This document shows positions 24,226 through 26,981 of a stretch of DNA of 26,981 nucleotides, piece by piece (position 1 is the stretch's first letter; each line of letters opens with the position of its first letter). The position numbers were made by a program, and so were the translations under genes. Below the pieces are notes generated by a model that saw only the letters and a list, made by a program, of their open reading frames with translations, made no database searches and had not been told where the DNA came from. Source of the DNA: Anaeromonas sp052088025 (GTDB lineage Bacteria; Bacillota; Clostridia; Tissierellales; SIT17); contig NZ_JBQCYD010000029.1 in the NCBI RefSeq assembly GCF_052088025.1, positions 1-26,981 of the forward strand, read 5' to 3'.

Positions 24226-25029
24226 ATGAAAAAAACTTTAGGATTTATAGGTGGAGGAAATATGGGTCAAGCAATGATAGGAGGTATCATTGAAAGCAAA
24301 ATATTTAATCCAGAAGATATAATGGTATCAGATTTAAATGATAATTTATTAAAAAAGGTAGAAGATAAATATGGAGTTAAAACTACAAATGACAATAAAG
24401 AGCTTGTTAAACATGCAGATATAATAGTTTTAGCTGTAAAACCTCATATATGCGACATAGTTATTAAAGGAATAAAGAATGATATATCTGAAGATACACT
24501 TGTAGTATCTATAGCTGCAGGGAAATCTATAGGTCAACTTGAAGAGAGTTTTGAAAAAAATGTAAAAATAATTAGAGTAATGCCAAATACTCCAGCTCTA
24601 GTTGGAAAAGCAATGTCTGCTATTTCATCTAATGAAAATGTATCAAAAGATGAATTAAGTCAAATTACTGATATATTTGAAAGTTTTGGTGAAGCTGAAT
24701 TAGTAGATGAAAAATTGATGGATGTCGTAGTTGGAACAAGTGGCTCATCTCCAGCTTATGTATATATGTTTATAGAAGCAATAGCAGATGGAGCTGTGCT
24801 TGAAGGTATGCCAAGAGATAAGGCTTATAAAATGGCAGCTCAATCTGTTTTAGGAGCGGCAGAAATGGTATTAAAGACAGGAATGCATCCTGGAGAACTA
24901 AAGGATATGGTTTGTTCACCTGGAGGTACAACTATAGAAGCAGTAAGAACATTAGAAGAGAAAGGATTTAGAAGTGCAGTTATAGAAGCTGTTAGAAATT
25001 GTACAAATAAATCTAGAAATCTTTCTTAA
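24226..25029 (+). CDS. proC: Pyrroline-5-carboxylate reductase
   Basis: 267-residue NAD(P)H-dependent reductase converting 1-pyrroline-5-carboxylate to L-proline. The Rossmann motif GFIGGGNMGQAM is at residues 5-16, VKPH and VRVMPNTPALVG-like blocks follow, and the C-terminal signature GTSGSSPAYVYMFIEA and CSPGGTTIEAVRTLEEKGFR are intact. Length is normal. It starts 27 nt after hypD with AAAGGGGA, so it belongs to the hyp operon. There it turns the HypD product into L-proline for PrdF and the reductase, which is the known hypD-proC pairing in hydroxyproline-using Clostridia. It could also serve proline biosynthesis. Confidence 0.95.
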   Translation: MKKTLGFIGGGNMGQAMIGGIIESKIFNPEDIMVSDLNDNLLKKVEDKYGVKTTNDNKELVKHADIIVLAVKPHICDIVIKGIKNDISEDTLVVSIAAGKSIGQLEESFEKNVKIIRVMPNTPALVGKAMSAISSNENVSKDELSQITDIFESFGEAELVDEKLMDVVVGTSGSSPAYVYMFIEAIADGAVLEGMPRDKAYKMAAQSVLGAAEMVLKTGMHPGELKDMVCSPGGTTIEAVRTLEEKGFRSAVIEAVRNCTNKSRNLS

Positions 25030-25037
25030 GAGTATTA

Positions 25038-25069
25038 ATATAAGTAAAGGTTATAACCTTTACTTATAT
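25038..25069 (+). terminator. Palindrome after proC, weak terminator or attenuator
   Basis: 32-base perfect palindrome (ATATAAGTAAAGGTTA and complement, no separate loop), followed by AATTATATAAA rather than a T-run. Readthrough into the next gene is plausible. Confidence 0.55.
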
Positions 25070-25103
25070 AATTATATAAAAAATATTATTTGGAGGTATT
25101 TGT

Positions 25104-26882
25104 TTGAATATTAAAGAAAACATCAAAAAATTACAAGATTTAATGAAACAAAATGATATTGATGCATATATAATTTCAGATGTAGACCCTCATCAATCTG
25201 AATATGTAGCAGAACATTTTAAATCAAGAAGTTTCATATCTGGCTTTACAGGATCAGCAGGTACTGTAGTAATTACAAAAGATAAGAATGGATTATGGAC
25301 TGATGGAAGATATCACATTCAAGCAGAAGAACAACTTAAGGACTCAGGAATAGATTTATTTAAGCAAGGATTAGAGGATACACCTACTTATATAGAATGG
25401 TTAAAGAAAAATTTAGATGAAAATAGTAGTGTAGGTTTTGATGGTAAAGTTATGGCACAATCTAGTGCAAAATCTATAATAAATAAATTTAAAAATACAG
25501 GAATAAAAGTAATTGATAAGTATGATTTTATAAAAGAAATTTGGGAAGATAGGGAAAAACAAAATTTTCATGAAATATATAATCATGAAGAAAAATATGC
25601 TGGAAAGAGTACAAAAGAAAAATTAAAAGAAGTTAGAGAAAGAATGAAGGAAAAGAATGCCAACTATTATGTTTTAGGAAGTGTAGATAATACTGCTTGG
25701 CTCTTCAATATACGTGGCAGCGATGTATCAAATAACCCAGTAATATATTCATATGGACTTGTCTCAGATGATAAGGCTATAGTTTATTTAAACAAAGAAA
25801 ATCTAACAGATAAAACAAAAGAGGTATTAGAGAAAAACGGAGTAGAAATTAAAGACTATGATGAAATAGCAAATGATTTAAAAAATATAAATGAAAAATC
25901 CAATATTTATCTAGATGAAAGTAAAATAAACAGATATTTATATAATGCCCTACCTAAAAAATCAAACAAAATAAGTGGTACTAGTATAATTACATCGATT
26001 AAAGCTATAAAAAATGATGTTGAAATTGAAAATCTAAAGAAAACTCATATTAGAGATAGTGTAGCTATGGTTAGATTTATTCATTGGTTAAAAGAAAATA
26101 TAGGTAAGGAAAAAATTACCGAAATAGATACAATAGAAAAATTAGAAAGTTTTCGAAAAATGGGAGAAAACTTCAAAGAGCCAAGTTTTGATACGATAGC
26201 AGGATATAAAGATCATGCTGCTATGATGCACTATAAGGCAGATAGGGAAAGTGAATATACTTTAGAAAAAAAGCATATGCTTTTAATAGATTCAGGAGGA
26301 CAATATTTAGATGGAACTACTGACATAACTAGAACTATAGCTCTAGGTGAACTTACAGATAAAGAAAAAGAAGATTTCACACTTGTATTAAAGGGTCATA
26401 TTTCACTTAATAAATTAGTATTTTTATATGGAGCAACAGGTTCAAATGTGGATATAATAGCAAGAGCTCCATTATGGAAGAGAGGAATAGACTATAAATG
26501 TGGAACAGGTCATGGAGTAGGATTCTTTTTAAATGTACATGAGGGACCACATAGTATAAGCCCAAGACCTAACACTATAAAATTAGAAGAAAATATGGTT
26601 ATAACCAATGAACCAGGTATTTATAGAAACGGTGAGCATGGGATAAGAACAGAAAACACTATATTAGTCAAAGAAAAATGTAATACTGAATTTGGTAAAT
26701 TCATGGAATTTGAAGTAATATCATATTGTCCTATAGATTTAGATGCAATAGATAAAACTATATTAGAAAAAGAAGAAAAAGACTGGCTAAATAATTACCA
26801 TAAAGAAGTTTATGAAAAACTAAGTCCTTATTTAGAAGAAGACCTAAAAGAATGGCTTAAGAATCAAACAAGAGCCATATAA
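25104..26882 (+). CDS. Second Xaa-Pro aminopeptidase (M24B paralogue)
   Basis: 592-residue cytoplasmic metallopeptidase with the same three-domain layout as the protein at 4610-6397 and long stretches of near identity (HQSEYVAEHFKSRSFISGFT; ENIGKEKITE). Metal ligands are D396, D407, H470, E503 and E517, at almost the same positions as in the paralogue. Start is TTG at 25104, with GGAGG 7 nt upstream; no ATG is nearby. A differing stretch lies between GTGHGVGFFLNVHEGP and NEPGIY (HSISPRPNT in place of TGFRWQHRDHEVH), near the substrate side of the active site, which may change peptide preference. It is probably fed by readthrough from the hyp operon, suggesting Xaa-Hyp or Xaa-Pro peptides as substrates (inference). 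Confidence 0.92.
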   Translation: MNIKENIKKLQDLMKQNDIDAYIISDVDPHQSEYVAEHFKSRSFISGFTGSAGTVVITKDKNGLWTDGRYHIQAEEQLKDSGIDLFKQGLEDTPTYIEWLKKNLDENSSVGFDGKVMAQSSAKSIINKFKNTGIKVIDKYDFIKEIWEDREKQNFHEIYNHEEKYAGKSTKEKLKEVRERMKEKNANYYVLGSVDNTAWLFNIRGSDVSNNPVIYSYGLVSDDKAIVYLNKENLTDKTKEVLEKNGVEIKDYDEIANDLKNINEKSNIYLDESKINRYLYNALPKKSNKISGTSIITSIKAIKNDVEIENLKKTHIRDSVAMVRFIHWLKENIGKEKITEIDTIEKLESFRKMGENFKEPSFDTIAGYKDHAAMMHYKADRESEYTLEKKHMLLIDSGGQYLDGTTDITRTIALGELTDKEKEDFTLVLKGHISLNKLVFLYGATGSNVDIIARAPLWKRGIDYKCGTGHGVGFFLNVHEGPHSISPRPNTIKLEENMVITNEPGIYRNGEHGIRTENTILVKEKCNTEFGKFMEFEVISYCPIDLDAIDKTILEKEEKDWLNNYHKEVYEKLSPYLEEDLKEWLKNQTRAI

Positions 26883-26890
26883 TATATATA

Positions 26891-26940
26891 TTAAAAGTAT
26901 CCTAATTGACATTTATTAGTTCAAATTAGGATACTTTTAA
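26891..26940. terminator. Terminator after the second Xaa-Pro aminopeptidase
   Basis: Perfect 17-base arms 26891-26907 (TTAAAAGTATCCTAATT) and 26924-26940, loop of 16 bases. The right arm carries CTTTTAA, so termination on either strand is plausible. The 41 bases after it show nothing recognisable. Confidence 0.8.
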
Positions 26941-26981
26941 CTTTGTAACTTAATTGTAACCCTTTAATACTGTTTTGTTAC

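Noticed and set aside
1..26981. Insertion sequences, CRISPR arrays, tRNA or rRNA genes
   Set aside because: No transposase-like protein, terminal inverted repeats with target duplications, regularly spaced repeats, or cloverleaf-like segments were seen; the long palindromes fit terminators or operators.

Overview
The window is AT-rich (roughly 70% A+T or more) and has strong AGGAGG ribosome binding sites, compact intergenic spaces and two genes whose catalytic selenocysteines are encoded by in-frame TGA codons. This points to an anaerobic, amino-acid-fermenting (Stickland) member of the Clostridia, of the Clostridiaceae, Peptostreptococcaceae or Tissierellales type. The sequence alone does not fix the genus.

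Layout. (1) 1-2071: remnant of a hydantoinase/oxoprolinase-like gene without its N-terminal half, overlapping a class II-type histone deacetylase-like amidohydrolase that carries a C-terminal four-cysteine tail. (2) 2099-4422, minus strand: a two-gene ABC transporter (ATPase, then permease). (3) 4610-10108: proline-peptide utilisation block with an Xaa-Pro aminopeptidase (+), a prolidase-type M24 peptidase and a proline iminopeptidase (-, one operon), and a POT-family peptide transporter (+). (4) 10222-20045: D-proline reductase block in the order prdR, prdC (Sec), prdA, a small conserved ORF, prdB (Sec), prdD, prdE, prdF, then a TauE/SafE-type permease. It is headed by a textbook sigma-54 promoter with two near-identical upstream palindromes, the best candidates for PrdR binding sites. 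(5) 20359-25029: trans-4-hydroxy-L-proline block with an XRE-cupin regulator translationally coupled to a glycyl-radical activase (hypE), then the dehydratase hypD and the pyrroline-5-carboxylate reductase proC. (6) 25104-26882: a second Xaa-Pro aminopeptidase paralogous to the first, then a terminator.

How the genes fit together. Proline- and hydroxyproline-rich peptides, such as those from collagen or gelatin, would be imported by the POT transporter and cut by four peptidases with proline-directed specificity. Hydroxyproline would be dehydrated by HypD to pyrroline-5-carboxylate and reduced by ProC to L-proline. PrdF racemises L-proline to D-proline, and the pyruvoyl/selenocysteine enzyme PrdA-PrdB reductively opens the ring to 5-aminovalerate, with PrdC as the likely electron donor. 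PrdR with sigma-54 would turn the pathway on. The individual modules are known; their nearly uninterrupted assembly over about 22 kb is the main feature of the window.

The least understood parts are the small protein between prdA and prdB, the PrdD/PrdE pair split exactly at the PrdA processing site, the TauE/SafE-like permease, the XRE-cupin regulator, and the palindromes around the prdR-prdC intergenic region. I saw no rRNA, tRNA, CRISPR array or insertion sequence.
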